Origin: Arthrobacter cupressi
GTDB taxonomy: Bacteria > Actinomycetota > Actinomycetes > Actinomycetales > Micrococcaceae
Reading direction: 5' to 3'
Assembly: GCF_900099975.1 (NCBI RefSeq)
Contig: NZ_FNEI01000002.1
Span: forward strand, 159,872-223,871
Length of the DNA stretch: 64,000 nt
Position numbers and translations under genes: made by a program. How positions within the stretch are numbered: the first letter of the stretch is position 1; each line of letters opens with the position of its first letter. Positions 8,448-18,285 of the stretch are shown here, piece after piece. Under the pieces are notes generated by a model. That model was not told the DNA's origin. It did not search any database and saw only the letters and a list, made by a program, of their open reading frames with translations.

Positions 8448-10010
8448 GTGGCTGAAATGACAATCCTGGACAATTCCGCTGAAAAGCAGGCTGCGCTGCT
8501 CCCCAACGGGAACAACGGCGCAGAGCCCACAGCGGCACACGCAAAGCCCAAGACTTCGCACGCCGGTAACGGCAAGAAGCCGCCGGCCTTCCTGGACAAG
8601 TTCTTCCAGATCTCCAAGCGTGGGTCCACGCTGGCCCGCGAATTCCGCGGCGGCCTGGTCACGTTCTTCACCATGGCGTACATCGTCATCCTCAACCCGC
8701 TTATCCTGGGCGGCTTCTCGGCAGAGAACGCGCCCACGGATGTCGCCGGGGGTTGGCTCTCGGCCGCGCAGGTCGGCGCCGTCACAGGCCTTACCGCCGG
8801 GGTCATGACGATTGTTTTCGGCCTGGTAGCCAACCTGCCCTTCGGCCTCGCGGCCGGCCTGGGCATCAACTCCTTCCTCGCTGTCGCGGTGATCCAGGAG
8901 GTCACGTGGCCCGAAGCCATGGGCCTGGTGGTCATCAACGGCATCCTGATCGTCCTGTTCGGCGCTACGGGCGCCCGGACGGCGATCTTCAAGGCAGTGC
9001 CCAAGGAGCTCAAGGCCGCCATCACGGTCGGCATCGGCCTGTTCATCGCCTTCATCGGCTTCGTCGACTCCGGCTTCGTCCGTGCCACCAAGGGTGGCCC
9101 GCCGGTCCAGCTCGGCAACGATGGATCCATCACGTCCATCCCCACACTCGTTTTCATCGTCGGACTGCTGGTCATGGGTATCCTCGTGGCACGCAGGATC
9201 CAGGGCGGCCTGCTCATCGGCATCGTCGCTACAACCGTCCTCGCCGCCGTTGCCGAGGCCGTGTTCCGGATCGGTCCCGGCGGCGCGGACAACCCGGGCG
9301 GGTGGCACCTGAACACCCCGGTGCTCTCCGGTCACCTGGTGTCCGTCCCCGACCTGGGCCTGGTGGGCCAGTTCGACCCCTTCGGCTCGTTCGCCCGGAT
9401 CGGCGGCCTCGCCGCCACCATGCTGGTCTTCACCCTGGTGTTCACCAACTTCTTCGACGCCATGGGCACCATGACCGGCCTGGCCAAGAGCGCCGGCGTG
9501 GCGCACAAAGACGGCACGTTCCCCAAGCTGAAGTCGGCCTTCATCGTTGAGGGCATGGGCGCAGTGGTGGGCGGAGGAACCTCCGGCTCGTCCAACACCG
9601 TCTACATCGACTCCGCGGCCGGCATCGGCGAGGGCGCCCGCACGGGCCTGGCTTCCGTGGTCACCGGTGTTCTGTTCCTGGGCTCGATGTTCTTCACGCC
9701 GCTGACCTCCGTGGTTCCGCTGGAAGTTGCGGCGGCCGCCCTGGTGGTGGTCGGCGCGATGATGATGGCGCAGATCCGGGAGATCAAGTTCACCAAGTTC
9801 TCCATCGCGTTGCCGGCGTTCCTCACGATTGTGACCATGCCGCTGACCTATTCGATCGCCAACGGCATCGGCGTCGGTTTCATCTCCTTCGCAGTGGTCA
9901 ACGCGGCGTCGGGCAAGGCGAAAAAGGTTCATCCGCTCATGTGGGCGGTCACCGCCGGCTTCATCATCTACTTCGCCCGTGGTCCCATCAACTCGCTGAT
10001 GGGCATCTAG
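8448..10010 (+). CDS. NCS2-family (AzgA-like) purine permease
   Basis: The protein of about 520 residues has roughly a dozen hydrophobic segments. It carries the AzgA/PbuG-type landmarks FRGGLVTFFTMAYIVILNPLI, NLPFGLAAGLGINSFLAV, NFFDAMGTMTGLAKSAG and GTSGSSNTVYIDSAAGIGEGARTGL. Members import guanine, hypoxanthine or adenine with protons. It sits in the plasma membrane next to guanine deaminase, which suggests guanine or hypoxanthine uptake. GTG at 8448 and ATG at 8457 are both possible starts; neither has a strong ribosome site, so it may be translationally coupled to guaD. Confidence 0.9.
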   Translation: MAEMTILDNSAEKQAALLPNGNNGAEPTAAHAKPKTSHAGNGKKPPAFLDKFFQISKRGSTLAREFRGGLVTFFTMAYIVILNPLILGGFSAENAPTDVAGGWLSAAQVGAVTGLTAGVMTIVFGLVANLPFGLAAGLGINSFLAVAVIQEVTWPEAMGLVVINGILIVLFGATGARTAIFKAVPKELKAAITVGIGLFIAFIGFVDSGFVRATKGGPPVQLGNDGSITSIPTLVFIVGLLVMGILVARRIQGGLLIGIVATTVLAAVAEAVFRIGPGGADNPGGWHLNTPVLSGHLVSVPDLGLVGQFDPFGSFARIGGLAATMLVFTLVFTNFFDAMGTMTGLAKSAGVAHKDGTFPKLKSAFIVEGMGAVVGGGTSGSSNTVYIDSAAGIGEGARTGLASVVTGVLFLGSMFFTPLTSVVPLEVAAAALVVVGAMMMAQIREIKFTKFSIALPAFLTIVTMPLTYSIANGIGVGFISFAVVNAASGKAKKVHPLMWAVTAGFIIYFARGPINSLMGI

Positions 10011-10103
10011 CCGCCCCGGCCTTACATGCCCTGTCCCGCCTGCCTCAGTGCGCCTTCTTCCCAGAAACCAAGGGAAGAACAAGACTAGGGGCAGGATCGC
10101 GAA

Positions 10104-10135
10104 ACGTTCCGGGCGGGCCCTCCCGCCCGGAACGT
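10104..10135. terminator. Perfect 14-bp hairpin between the purine permease and xdhC
   Basis: ACGTTCCGGGCGGG pairs with CCCGCCCGGAACGT around a 4-nt loop. There is no T run, so it may be a weak terminator or an mRNA-stabilising or processing hairpin that separates permease expression from the downstream dehydrogenase operon. Confidence 0.55.
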
Positions 10136-10157
10136 CACGGTAAAGGAAGTGATTTCC

Positions 10158-11405
10158 ATGCTGGATCTGATGCCTTCACTGGGCAGCTGGCGGCCTGCGG
10201 TCTCCGGCCAACGATGCGCTGTGGCCACGATCGTGGGGACAGGCGGCTCCGTGCCGCGGCCCATGGGGACGTCCATGATGGTCTCCGAAGACGGCCAAAT
10301 ACTGGGCAGCTTGTCCGGCGGTTGCGTGGAAGGCGCCGTGGTTGAAGCGGCCCTGGAAGCAATGCGCGACGGCGGCCCCCGCCTTGAGTCGTTCGGCTAC
10401 AGCTCCGAGGACGCGTTCGCCGTCGGACTCACCTGTGGAGGGGAACTGGAGGTCCACATCCAGCCGCTCGTCGCAGGATCCAGCGAGCTTGCATTGATAA
10501 CCGGACAACCCAGCGAGGCCCCAACGGCCCTGGCCCTCATCCGCCGGCTCGATACCGGGGGAGGCGTGGTGGTGATCAACGATCCCGTGCGTTTCCGGGC
10601 CATGGAGTCGCCGGAACTCGCCAAACTGGTGGGCGACAATCCCGCAACCCTTTTCGCAGCAGCTGCGCAGGTGGAGCCGCTGCTTCAAGGCGGCCGCGCG
10701 GGCCTGATCCGGCTGGCGCCGCCTGAAGGCTGCATCGACGGCTGGGTCACTCTGGATCGCTGGGATAACCCCCGTGAGGAACCCGAACCGCAGCCCATCA
10801 CCTTGTTCGTCGAAAGCCGCTTGCCAGCTGCCCGCATGCTGGTCTTCGGTGCCAACGACTTCGGAGCCGCACTGCTCCCTGCCGGGCAATTGCTCGGTTA
10901 CAACGTGACCCTGTGCGATGCGCGCCCCGCGTTTGCACAGCAGAGCCGCTTCTCCGGTGCTGACCACGTCGTCACCGACTGGCCGCACCGCTACCTTGAG
11001 AGTGAAGCCGCTGCAGGACGCATCGATCACCGCACTGTTGTCTGCGTCCTGACCCACGACCCCAAATTCGATATCCCCTTGCTGGAAACAGCCCTGGGCC
11101 TCAAGCTCGCCTACGTCGGCGCGATGGGTTCGCGGCGCAGCCACCGGCAACGCATCGATGCCCTGCTGGACAAAGGTACCCCGGCGGAAGCCCTTGAACG
11201 CCTGCATTCACCCATCGGACTGGAGCTTGGAGCCGTTACTCCCGCCGAAGTCGCCGTTTCCATCACCGCGGAAATAGTGGCCGAACGGGGCAGCAGGGCC
11301 TGCGGCAGCAAACCAGGCTTCCGTTCCCTCAAGGACAGCTCCGGGCCCATCCACTCCGGGCCCCGCACCTCAGACTCTCTCACCCAGGAGGACTCATGGA
11401 CATGA
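10158..11405 (+). CDS. xdhC: XdhC/CoxI-family molybdenum-cofactor maturation protein
   Basis: XdhC proteins bind molybdenum cofactor, help install its terminal sulfido ligand and deliver it to xanthine dehydrogenase. The N-terminal domain shows ATIVGTGGSVPRPMGTSMMV and LSGGCVEGAVVEAAL. The C-terminal Rossmann domain has FGANDFGAALLPAGQLLGYNVTLCDARP and VGAMGSRRSHRQRIDALL. The ATG at 10158 follows AAAGGAAG at good spacing; an in-frame GTG nine bases earlier is less likely. The 3' end overlaps the next gene by 10 bp. It is the first gene of the dehydrogenase operon. Confidence 0.9.
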   Translation: MLDLMPSLGSWRPAVSGQRCAVATIVGTGGSVPRPMGTSMMVSEDGQILGSLSGGCVEGAVVEAALEAMRDGGPRLESFGYSSEDAFAVGLTCGGELEVHIQPLVAGSSELALITGQPSEAPTALALIRRLDTGGGVVVINDPVRFRAMESPELAKLVGDNPATLFAAAAQVEPLLQGGRAGLIRLAPPEGCIDGWVTLDRWDNPREEPEPQPITLFVESRLPAARMLVFGANDFGAALLPAGQLLGYNVTLCDARPAFAQQSRFSGADHVVTDWPHRYLESEAAAGRIDHRTVVCVLTHDPKFDIPLLETALGLKLAYVGAMGSRRSHRQRIDALLDKGTPAEALERLHSPIGLELGAVTPAEVAVSITAEIVAERGSRACGSKPGFRSLKDSSGPIHSGPRTSDSLTQEDSWT

Positions 11406-12340
11406 ACACCATCGAGGCCGTGGTACCGACCACGGACCCCGCACAGTGGCGCCCCGGAGACGCGTGGTTGGCCGGCGGTACTGTCCTCTTCTCCTACGGA
11501 AGCACCGTCCTGCGGCGCCTCTTGGACCTGGGCCAGGCCGGCTGGCCCGCCATCACCGTGACAGATGCCGGCATTGAACTCGCCGCCACGTGTACGGTTG
11601 CCGAGCTGTACGCCCTGCCGGACTCCGCGTCAGTGGCCGGCCGCGAATGGCCCGGCCTGGCTTTGATCCGGCCATGCTGCGACTCCTTCGTGGCCTCGTT
11701 CAAGGTGTGGAACATGTCCACCGTGGGCGGCAACATCTGCACCTCGCTGCCCGCCGGGCCCATGATCTCCCTGTGCGCCGGGCTCGACGCCACCGCCACC
11801 CTCCTCGGCCCCGGCGGTAGCACCCGCACGGTCCCGGTGGCAGACTTCGTCACCGGCGACGCCGCAAACTGCCTTGACCCGGGCGAGCTGCTGCGCAGCA
11901 TCTTCATCCCGGCAGCCGCGCTGTCCGCCAAGGTGGCGTTCCGGCGGCTCTCGCTAAGCAACCTCGGCCGCTCCGGTGTGCTGCTGACCGGGCGTCTTGA
12001 TCCCGACGGCGGCCTGGTCCTGACGGTCACGGCCGCCACCAAACGCCCGGTGCAGCTGCGGTTCGCCGCGGCGGAGCTGCCGGACGCGCAGCAGCTGGCT
12101 GCCGCCGTCGGGCACGCGATCCCTGCCGAGCTGTACCACGACGACATCCACGGCCTGCCCGCCTGGCGCCGCGACATGACATTCCGCCTGGCGGAGGAAA
12201 TCCGCGCCGAACTCCTGGGTGAAGGAACCCGGGTTTCCGGGGATTTCTGGAGCCCTTCCGGGAAACCGCACGCCACTTCCGCGCAGCCTTCCGCTGCACC
12301 GACTTCCGCCCCCACGAAGGAGGCCCCGAATGGCCATTGA
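11396..12340 (+). CDS. Xanthine-dehydrogenase-type FAD-binding subunit
   Basis: The 314-residue protein has the molybdopterin-dehydrogenase FAD domain: DAWLAGGTVLF near the N terminus, a conserved FKVWNMSTVGGNICTSLPAGPM segment (FAD pyrophosphate binding) and a C-terminal CO-dehydrogenase-flavoprotein-like part. It carries electrons from the Fe-S centres to NAD+ or another acceptor. An AGGAGGA site (11386-11392) serves the start inside the end of xdhC. Its own 3' end overlaps the next ATG by 11 bp, so the three genes are translationally coupled. The C-terminal 25 residues are Pro/Ala-rich. Confidence 0.88.
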   Translation: MDMNTIEAVVPTTDPAQWRPGDAWLAGGTVLFSYGSTVLRRLLDLGQAGWPAITVTDAGIELAATCTVAELYALPDSASVAGREWPGLALIRPCCDSFVASFKVWNMSTVGGNICTSLPAGPMISLCAGLDATATLLGPGGSTRTVPVADFVTGDAANCLDPGELLRSIFIPAAALSAKVAFRRLSLSNLGRSGVLLTGRLDPDGGLVLTVTAATKRPVQLRFAAAELPDAQQLAAAVGHAIPAELYHDDIHGLPAWRRDMTFRLAEEIRAELLGEGTRVSGDFWSPSGKPHATSAQPSAAPTSAPTKEAPNGH

Positions 12341-15107
12341 GATCAACGGAACCCCCGCGGCGGAAGGGCCGCGCCCGGGCCAGTGCCTGCGGACCTTCCT
12401 GCGCGAGCAGGGCAATTTCGGGGTCAAAAAAGGCTGCGACGGCGGCGACTGCGGCGCCTGCACCGTCCATGTGGACGGTACCCCGGTGCACAGCTGCATC
12501 TATCCGGCCGTGCGTGCGGAAGGGCATTCGGTGACCACCATCGAGGGCCTGGCAGCGTCCGCGGGCTGCGCCGAGGGGGAGCTGCATCCCGTGCAGGAAC
12601 AGTTCCTGGAGAACCAGGGCTTCCAGTGCGGCTTCTGCACGGCGGGCATGATGATGACGGCCGCCACTTTCGACGAGGAACAGAAAGCCAACCTGCCCCG
12701 CAGCCTCAAGGGCAACCTCTGCCGCTGCACCGGGTACCGTTCCATTGCCGACGCCGTCTGCGGCACGGCGGCGCACGCAGGTCCCGGGTCCGGCCAGCTG
12801 GGCGACAACGTTCCCGCCCCTGCCGGGCACGCAGTCGTCACCGGTACCGCCCGCTACACCCTCGACGTGCCGGCCGAACAGCTTCCCGGCCTGCTGCACC
12901 TGAAGCTGCTGCGCTCACCGCACGCGCATGCCCGGATCGTGTCCATCGACACGGCGGCCGCGCTGCGGGTGCCCGGCGTGGTGGCCGTCTTCACCCACGA
13001 GGACGCCCCGGCGCAGCTGTTCTCCACGGCCCAGCACGAGATGTACACCGACGACCCGGACGACACCCGGGTGCTGGATGACGTGGTGCGCTTCATCGGG
13101 CAGCGGGTGGCCGCCGTCGTCGCCGACTCGGTGGCCGCGGCGGAAGCCGGGGCCCGCGCTGTCGAGGTCGAGTACGAACTCCTGGACGCCGTCTTCACCC
13201 CGGCCCAGGCCCTGCAGCCGGGGGCGCCCGCCGTACACGGCGACAAGGACGGCGAGGTCAGCCGGATCTCCCGGCCCCTGGAAAACGTGGTGGCAGAGGT
13301 CCACTCCGAACTGGGTGACGTGGCCGCGGGCTTCGCCGCCGCGGACGTCATCCACGAAAAGACCTACCAAACCCAGCGTGTTCAGCACGTGGCGATGGAA
13401 ACGCATGCCTCGATCGCCTGGCTCGACGAGGAGGGCCGGCTGGTGGTCCGCAGCTCCAGCCAGGTGCCGTTCCTGGTCAAGCGGACCCTGGCCCGGGTCT
13501 TCGACCTGTCCGAGGATCGCGTCCGGGTGGTCGCCGGCCGGGTGGGCGGCGGCTTCGGCGGCAAGCAGGAGGTGCTCACGGAAGACCTCGTGGCCCTCGC
13601 GGCCCTGAAGCTGCGCCGCCCCGTGCAGGTGGAGTTCACCCGCACGGAGCAGTTCACCGCCACCACCACGCGCCACCCGTTCACCATCAAGCTCAAGGCG
13701 GGGGCCAACCGCGACGGCTTGCTCACCGCGCTGCAGCTGGACGTGGTCACGAACACCGGCGCCTACGGAAACCATGCGCCCGGGGTCATGTTCCACGGCT
13801 GCGGCGAATCCCTCGCGGTGTACAACTGCGACAACAAGAAGGTGGATGCCCGGGCCGTGTACACCAATACGGTCCCGGCGGGAGCGTTCCGCGGCTACGG
13901 GCTGAGCCAGATGGTCTTCGCGATCGAATCCGCCATCGACGAGCTGGCCGAGGGCATCGGCATGGACCCCCTCGATTTCCGGCTCAGGAACATGATCCGG
14001 CCCGGCGATGACATGCTCTCCACCCAACCGGAACCGGAAGAGGACGTGCTCTACGGCAGCTACGGCCTGGAACAATGCATCTCGCTGGTGCGCGACGCCC
14101 TCGGCCGCGGGGCGGAGCGGTACCGGAACGCCGGCCTGGAGGACCTGGGGCCCGAATGGGTCACGGGCACCGGTGCCGCCTTGTCCATGATCGACACCGT
14201 CCCGCCGCGCGGCCACTATGCCCACACGCGGCTGAGCCTGCTGCCGGACGGCAGGTACGACGCCGCCGTCGGGACCGCCGAATTCGGCAACGGCACCACC
14301 ACGGTGCACGCCCAGCTCGCGGCGACGGCACTGGGCACCCGGGCCGCCGAGGTGGCGGTGCGGCAGTCCGACACGGACCTCGTGGAGCACGACACCGGCG
14401 CGTTCGGCTCCGCCGGCACCGTGGTGGCCGGGCAGGCGACGCTGCTCGCCGCCCAGGAGCTGGCCCGCCGGATCCGCACCGTGGCTTCCGTTCTGAGCGG
14501 AGTCCCGGAGGCGGACTGCGTGCTCGACGGCGCAACTGTTGTGTGCGGCGGACGCAGCCTGCCGCTGGCGGAGGTGTACAGCGGGGCGCACCGGGCCGGC
14601 GTCGAACTGTCCGCCGAGGGCCGCTGGGGCGGTACCCCGCGTTCGGTCGCGTTCAACGTCCACGGCTTCCGGGTGGCCGTCAACACCGGCACCGGGGAGC
14701 TGCGGATCCTGCAGAGCGTGCAGGCCGCCGACGCCGGCGTGGTGGTCAATCCGCGGCAGTGCCGCGGGCAGATCGAGGGCGGGATCGCGCAGGCCCTCGG
14801 CGTCGCGCTGTACGAGGAAGTGAAAGTGGACGACGCCGGCCAGGTCACTACGGACATCCTGCGCCAGTATCATATCCCCTCCTTCGCGGACGTGCCGCGC
14901 AGCGAGGTGTACTTCGCCTCAACCAACGACGAGCTTGGCCCGCTGGGGGCGAAGTCGATGAGTGAAAGCCCCTTCAACCCGGTGGCGCCCGCGCTCGCGA
15001 ACGCCATCCGGAACGCCACGGGGGTGCGCTTCACCGAACTCCCGATCGCCCGGGACAAGATCTACCTGGGACTGAAGGAGCAGGCCCGGGAAGAGGTGGG
15101 CGTCTAG
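12330..15107 (+). CDS. Xanthine-dehydrogenase-type subunit: fused 2Fe-2S and molybdopterin domains
   Basis: The 925-residue chain fuses two normally separate parts. Residues 1-145 hold two [2Fe-2S] sites (Cys36, 41, 44, 56 and Cys100, 103, 131, 133). The rest is the molybdopterin subunit, with [22 protein letters not shown], the [11 protein letters not shown] pterin loop, EGGIAQALG and, near the C terminus, [20 protein letters not shown], whose Glu is at the position of the catalytic base. It would oxidise hypoxanthine or xanthine to urate in a purine cluster; other azaheterocycle substrates are possible. Compared with the three-domain fused enzyme, the FAD domain is a separate gene, immediately upstream. 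Confidence 0.9.
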   Translation: MAIEINGTPAAEGPRPGQCLRTFLREQGNFGVKKGCDGGDCGACTVHVDGTPVHSCIYPAVRAEGHSVTTIEGLAASAGCAEGELHPVQEQFLENQGFQCGFCTAGMMMTAATFDEEQKANLPRSLKGNLCRCTGYRSIADAVCGTAAHAGPGSGQLGDNVPAPAGHAVVTGTARYTLDVPAEQLPGLLHLKLLRSPHAHARIVSIDTAAALRVPGVVAVFTHEDAPAQLFSTAQHEMYTDDPDDTRVLDDVVRFIGQRVAAVVADSVAAAEAGARAVEVEYELLDAVFTPAQALQPGAPAVHGDKDGEVSRISRPLENVVAEVHSELGDVAAGFAAADVIHEKTYQTQRVQHVAMETHASIAWLDEEGRLVVRSSSQVPFLVKRTLARVFDLSEDRVRVVAGRVGGGFGGKQEVLTEDLVALAALKLRRPVQVEFTRTEQFTATTTRHPFTIKLKAGANRDGLLTALQLDVVTNTGAYGNHAPGVMFHGCGESLAVYNCDNKKVDARAVYTNTVPAGAFRGYGLSQMVFAIESAIDELAEGIGMDPLDFRLRNMIRPGDDMLSTQPEPEEDVLYGSYGLEQCISLVRDALGRGAERYRNAGLEDLGPEWVTGTGAALSMIDTVPPRGHYAHTRLSLLPDGRYDAAVGTAEFGNGTTTVHAQLAATALGTRAAEVAVRQSDTDLVEHDTGAFGSAGTVVAGQATLLAAQELARRIRTVASVLSGVPEADCVLDGATVVCGGRSLPLAEVYSGAHRAGVELSAEGRWGGTPRSVAFNVHGFRVAVNTGTGELRILQSVQAADAGVVVNPRQCRGQIEGGIAQALGVALYEEVKVDDAGQVTTDILRQYHIPSFADVPRSEVYFASTNDELGPLGAKSMSESPFNPVAPALANAIRNATGVRFTELPIARDKIYLGLKEQAREEVGV

Positions 15108-15114
15108 GGAAAGT

Positions 15115-15723
15115 TCAGCCCAGCAGGTGCAGGTTTGCCTTCGTGTCCACGTCGCCGCCGTCGGCGAGGTCGCCGCAGTCCACCAGGTCCACCAGCCCGG
15201 GGTGGGCCTTGAGGAAGAGCCGGGCTCCGGCGTCGCCCGCTGCGGACTCCGCGGCCTCCTCCCGCAGTTCGGCGTCGATCACCAGGGGGTGGCCGCGGCG
15301 GAGCGTGCCTGAGAGCTCGGGGTAGGCGGCGGCGGTGATGCGGCCCGGGCGGTGCCGGGCAAGCAGCCGGGCCACGATTTCGGAACTGAGCCCGGGCTGG
15401 TCCACGAGCGCCACCATGACATTGTTCCCGGCGCTCGCCGCCATGATTCCGGCGCGGAAGGAACCGGACATGCCCTCCGCCCACTGCGGGTTGGTGAGCA
15501 CCCGGTGGCGGGCAAGCCCGGGGAGGGCTGCCACCTTCTCCGCCTCGGCGCCCAGCACCACGATGACCTCGGAGCAGCCGCCGGCCAGGAGCACGTCGGC
15601 GAGCTCTTCGACCAGGGTGCGGTCGCGGAAGGGCAGCAGTGCCTTGGGGCCGAGGCCGAGCCTGGTGCCGGCCCCCGCGGCGAGGAGCACGCCGATGGTT
15701 GGCTGTGTGGGCGAAGCGGACAT
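15115..15723 (-). CDS. MobA/MocA-like nucleotidyltransferase for molybdenum cofactor
   Basis: The N terminus TIGVLLAAGAGTRLGLGPKALLPF is the nucleotide-binding signature of MobA/MocA-type NTP transferases; VALVDQPGLSSE and RRGHPLVIDAE are also family features. MocA makes the cytosine dinucleotide form of molybdopterin used by xanthine-dehydrogenase-type enzymes. The gene converges on the dehydrogenase operon with only 7 bp between stops. The start is uncertain (15723, or 15735 with poor spacing). Substrate (CTP or GTP) cannot be read from the sequence. Confidence 0.8.
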   Translation of the reverse strand: MSASPTQPTIGVLLAAGAGTRLGLGPKALLPFRDRTLVEELADVLLAGGCSEVIVVLGAEAEKVAALPGLARHRVLTNPQWAEGMSGSFRAGIMAASAGNNVMVALVDQPGLSSEIVARLLARHRPGRITAAAYPELSGTLRRGHPLVIDAELREEAAESAAGDAGARLFLKAHPGLVDLVDCGDLADGGDVDTKANLHLLG

Positions 15724-15780
15724 GAGGCAAACCATACCCTCCGGACGGCCGATTGTGACCCGGGCGCGGTCCGGGCCACC

Positions 15781-15848
15781 TTGACGGGCAGGTGACCGGG
15801 GTCATATCGTTGTTTCACCATTCAAAAATTACATTCCGCTATGTGGAA
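15781..15848 (+). promoter_or_regulatory. Promoter and purine-regulon box pair before the NCS1 permease
   Basis: TTGACG (15781-15786) and TATCGT (15805-15810, 18-bp spacer) form a candidate promoter. Boxes TTTCACCATTCAAAA (15813-15827, left half conserved) and TTCCGCTATGTGGAA (15834-15848) follow, with centres 21 bp apart, the same geometry as at 1157-1192. The leader to the permease start is about 70 bp. The layout fits repression lifted when a ureide or purine intermediate accumulates. Confidence 0.6.
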
Positions 15849-15918
15849 ACTCTCAGTGAAGAGCGGTTCAGCCGTGGCGGAACTCCCCATGAAGCAACGT
15901 TAGAAGTGGAGACCCACG

Positions 15919-17487
15919 ATGAATTCGACGACCCCCGTCGGCAACGCATCGGCTCCGGAACAGGCGCTGTTGCCTGAAAGTTCCGCGCATCCCGCCGCAG
16001 GCAACGCGGCCCTCTGCGACGCTGCCTCGGCAGCGGCTGGCCGCGCCATCAGCCCCGCCCTGTACAACCTGGACCTGGCTCCCACCAAGAGGGAAGGACG
16101 CCGCTGGACTGGCTACAGCATCTTCACCCTCTGGGCCAACGACGTCCACAGCCTCGGCAACTACGCCTTTGCGGTGGGCCTCTTCTCCCTCGGCCTGGGC
16201 GGCTGGCAGATTCTCGTGGCGCTCGGCATCGGCGCCGCGCTGCTGTTCGCCCTGCTGAACTTCTCCGGCTTCATGGGCCACAAAACCGGCGTTCCCTTCC
16301 CGGTGATGAGCCGCATCAGCTTCGGCATCCGCGGCGCACAGCTTGCTAGCCTCGTCCGCGGTGCGGTGGCCGTGGCCTGGTTCGGCATCCAGACCTTCCT
16401 GGCGTCCGTGGTGTTCCGCGTCATGCTCGTGGCCATGTTCCCGGGCCTTAAGGAACTGGACGGCAACTCGATCCTGGGCCTGTCCACGCTCGGCTGGCTC
16501 ACCTTCGTGGCCCTCTGGATCATCCAGCTCGTCATCGTCAGCTTCGGTATGGAAATGATCCGCAAGTACGAGGCCTTCGCCGGCCCCGTCATCCTGGTGA
16601 CCATGGTCCTCCTGGCTGCCTGGGTCTTCTTCGAAGCGCACGGCTCCATCCAGTGGACCGGCATCAAGGGACTCGAAGGCGCCGAAATGTGGCGCACCAT
16701 CTTCGCCGGCGGCGCCCTGTGGGTCTCCATCTACGGCACCTTCGTCCTGAACTTCTGCGACTTCACCCGGTCCTCGGCCAGCAAGCAGTCGATCGTCCGC
16801 GGCAACTTCTGGGGCATCCCGATCAACATGCTCGTCTTCGGCGCCATCGTAGTGATCCTGGCCGGCGGCCAGTACAAGATCAACGGCACCGTCATCGAGA
16901 GCCCCTCGCAGATCATCGAAAGCATCCCCAACACCTTCCTGCTCGTGCTGGCCTGCCTCGCGGTCCTCATCCTCACCATCGCCGTGAACCTGATGGCGAA
17001 CTTCGTGGCCCCCGTCTACGCCCTGACCAACCTGTTCCCGAAGCACCTCGACTTCCGAAAGGCGGCGTGGGTCAGCGGCACCATCGGCCTGGTCATCCTG
17101 CCCTGGAACCTTTACAACAACCCGCTCGTGATCGTGTACTTCCTGGGCGGCCTCGGTGCCCTCCTCGGCCCGCTGTTCGGCGTGGTCATGGCCGACTACT
17201 GGCTGCTCCGCCGCGGCAAGGTGGACGTCCCAGCCCTCTACACCGAGGACCCGGACGGTGCCTACTTCTACAAGAAGGGCGTGAACCCCAAGGCAATCAC
17301 CGCCATGGTCCCCGCCGCCGCCGTCGCGATCCTCATCGCCTTCGTCCCGGCACTGGAAGCCGTGGCACCCTTCGCCTGGTTCTTCGGAGCGGGTGTGGCC
17401 GCCATTGCGTACTATCTGGTCTCGGACCGTGAGCAGCGCCACGCCGACGTCTCCGGCGAACCGATCGCCGTCGCCAGCACCCACTAA
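15919..17487 (+). CDS. NCS1-family allantoin/hydantoin/purine permease
   Basis: The 522-residue membrane protein has 12 predicted hydrophobic segments and the NCS1 landmarks FTLWANDVHSLGNYAFAVGL, GVPFPVMSRISFGIRG, DFTRSSASKQS and LLGPLFGVVMADYWLLRRGKVDV. NCS1 transporters of this branch (PucI, HyuP) take up allantoin or hydantoins. The following racemase-family and SDR genes have the same orientation and small gaps, so they form an operon, and the substrate is likely a ureide. The N-terminal 45 residues are a variable cytosolic tail. Allantoin is the favoured substrate by context only. Confidence 0.85.
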   Translation: MNSTTPVGNASAPEQALLPESSAHPAAGNAALCDAASAAAGRAISPALYNLDLAPTKREGRRWTGYSIFTLWANDVHSLGNYAFAVGLFSLGLGGWQILVALGIGAALLFALLNFSGFMGHKTGVPFPVMSRISFGIRGAQLASLVRGAVAVAWFGIQTFLASVVFRVMLVAMFPGLKELDGNSILGLSTLGWLTFVALWIIQLVIVSFGMEMIRKYEAFAGPVILVTMVLLAAWVFFEAHGSIQWTGIKGLEGAEMWRTIFAGGALWVSIYGTFVLNFCDFTRSSASKQSIVRGNFWGIPINMLVFGAIVVILAGGQYKINGTVIESPSQIIESIPNTFLLVLACLAVLILTIAVNLMANFVAPVYALTNLFPKHLDFRKAAWVSGTIGLVILPWNLYNNPLVIVYFLGGLGALLGPLFGVVMADYWLLRRGKVDVPALYTEDPDGAYFYKKGVNPKAITAMVPAAAVAILIAFVPALEAVAPFAWFFGAGVAAIAYYLVSDREQRHADVSGEPIAVASTH

Positions 17488-17514
17488 GCACCGCCGGGAA
17501 CCCAGGAGGAAACC

Positions 17515-18255
17515 ATGCGCATCCTTGTCGCCAACGTCAACACCACCCAGTCCATGACCGATTCCATCGCGGCCCAGGCAGCGGCCGCCGCGGCCCCGGG
17601 CACCGAGATCGTGGGGCTCACGCCGCGCTTCGGCGCCGACTCCTGCGAGGGCAACTTCGAAAGCTACCTCGCGGCGATCGCCGTCATGGACAAGGTGCTC
17701 AGCTACCCGGAACCGTACGACGCCGTCGTCCAGGCCGGCTACGGCGAGCACGGCCGCGAGGGGCTGCAGGAGCTCCTGGACGTCCCGGTCGTCGACATCA
17801 CCGAGGCCGCGGCCAGCACCGCCATGTTCCTGGGCCACAAATACTCGGTGGTCACCACCCTGGACCGTGCCGTCCCGCTGATCGAGGACCGCCTGAAGCT
17901 GGCCGGCCTCGACGCCCGCTGTGCCTCCGTGCGCGCCAGCGGCATGGCCGTCCTGGAGCTCGAGGAGCACCCGGACCGCGCCGTCGAAGCGATCGTGGAG
18001 CAGGCCGAACGGGCCGTCCGCGACGACAAGGCCGAGGTGATCGTGCTCGGCTGCGGCGGCATGGCGGGCCTCGACGAACAGATCCGCCGGCGCTGCGGCG
18101 TCCCGGTGGTCGACGGCGTCGCCGCCGCGGTGACCATCGCCGAGTCGCTCGTCCGGCTGGGCCTGTCCACCTCGAAGGTGCGCACCTACGCGGCGCCGCG
18201 GCCCAAGACTGTCGTAGGCTGGCCCCTGCTGGCGGAAGCCACCGCAGCACGCTGA
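17515..18255 (+). CDS. Asp/Glu/hydantoin racemase-family protein lacking the first catalytic Cys
   Basis: The 246-residue protein starts MRILVANVNTTQSMTDSI, as hydantoin and allantoin racemases do, and contains the second catalytic cysteine (Cys180 in VIVLGCGGMAGL). At the place of the first catalytic cysteine, usually ACFGDPG, it reads QAGYGEHG, with Gly75. This one-cysteine layout is the one known for arylmalonate decarboxylase (Gly74/Cys188), not for two-base racemases. The AGGAGG site (17505-17510) and 27-bp gap put it in the allantoin permease operon. Racemisation of allantoin should therefore not be assumed; decarboxylation, isomerisation or another lyase step is possible. Confidence 0.82.
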   Translation: MRILVANVNTTQSMTDSIAAQAAAAAAPGTEIVGLTPRFGADSCEGNFESYLAAIAVMDKVLSYPEPYDAVVQAGYGEHGREGLQELLDVPVVDITEAAASTAMFLGHKYSVVTTLDRAVPLIEDRLKLAGLDARCASVRASGMAVLELEEHPDRAVEAIVEQAERAVRDDKAEVIVLGCGGMAGLDEQIRRRCGVPVVDGVAAAVTIAESLVRLGLSTSKVRTYAAPRPKTVVGWPLLAEATAAR

Positions 18256-18285
18256 TCCTGCTCCGCAGCAGCCGGAAGGAACACC

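Noticed and set aside
7788..10082. A 764-codon minus-strand frame across guaD and the purine permease.
   Set aside because: Low-complexity His/Asp/Gly-rich translation typical of antisense to GC-rich membrane-protein genes.
10158..15107. Carbon monoxide dehydrogenase instead of xanthine dehydrogenase.
   Set aside because: The molybdopterin chain lacks the AYxCSFR active-site loop of CoxL, and the neighbours are purine genes.
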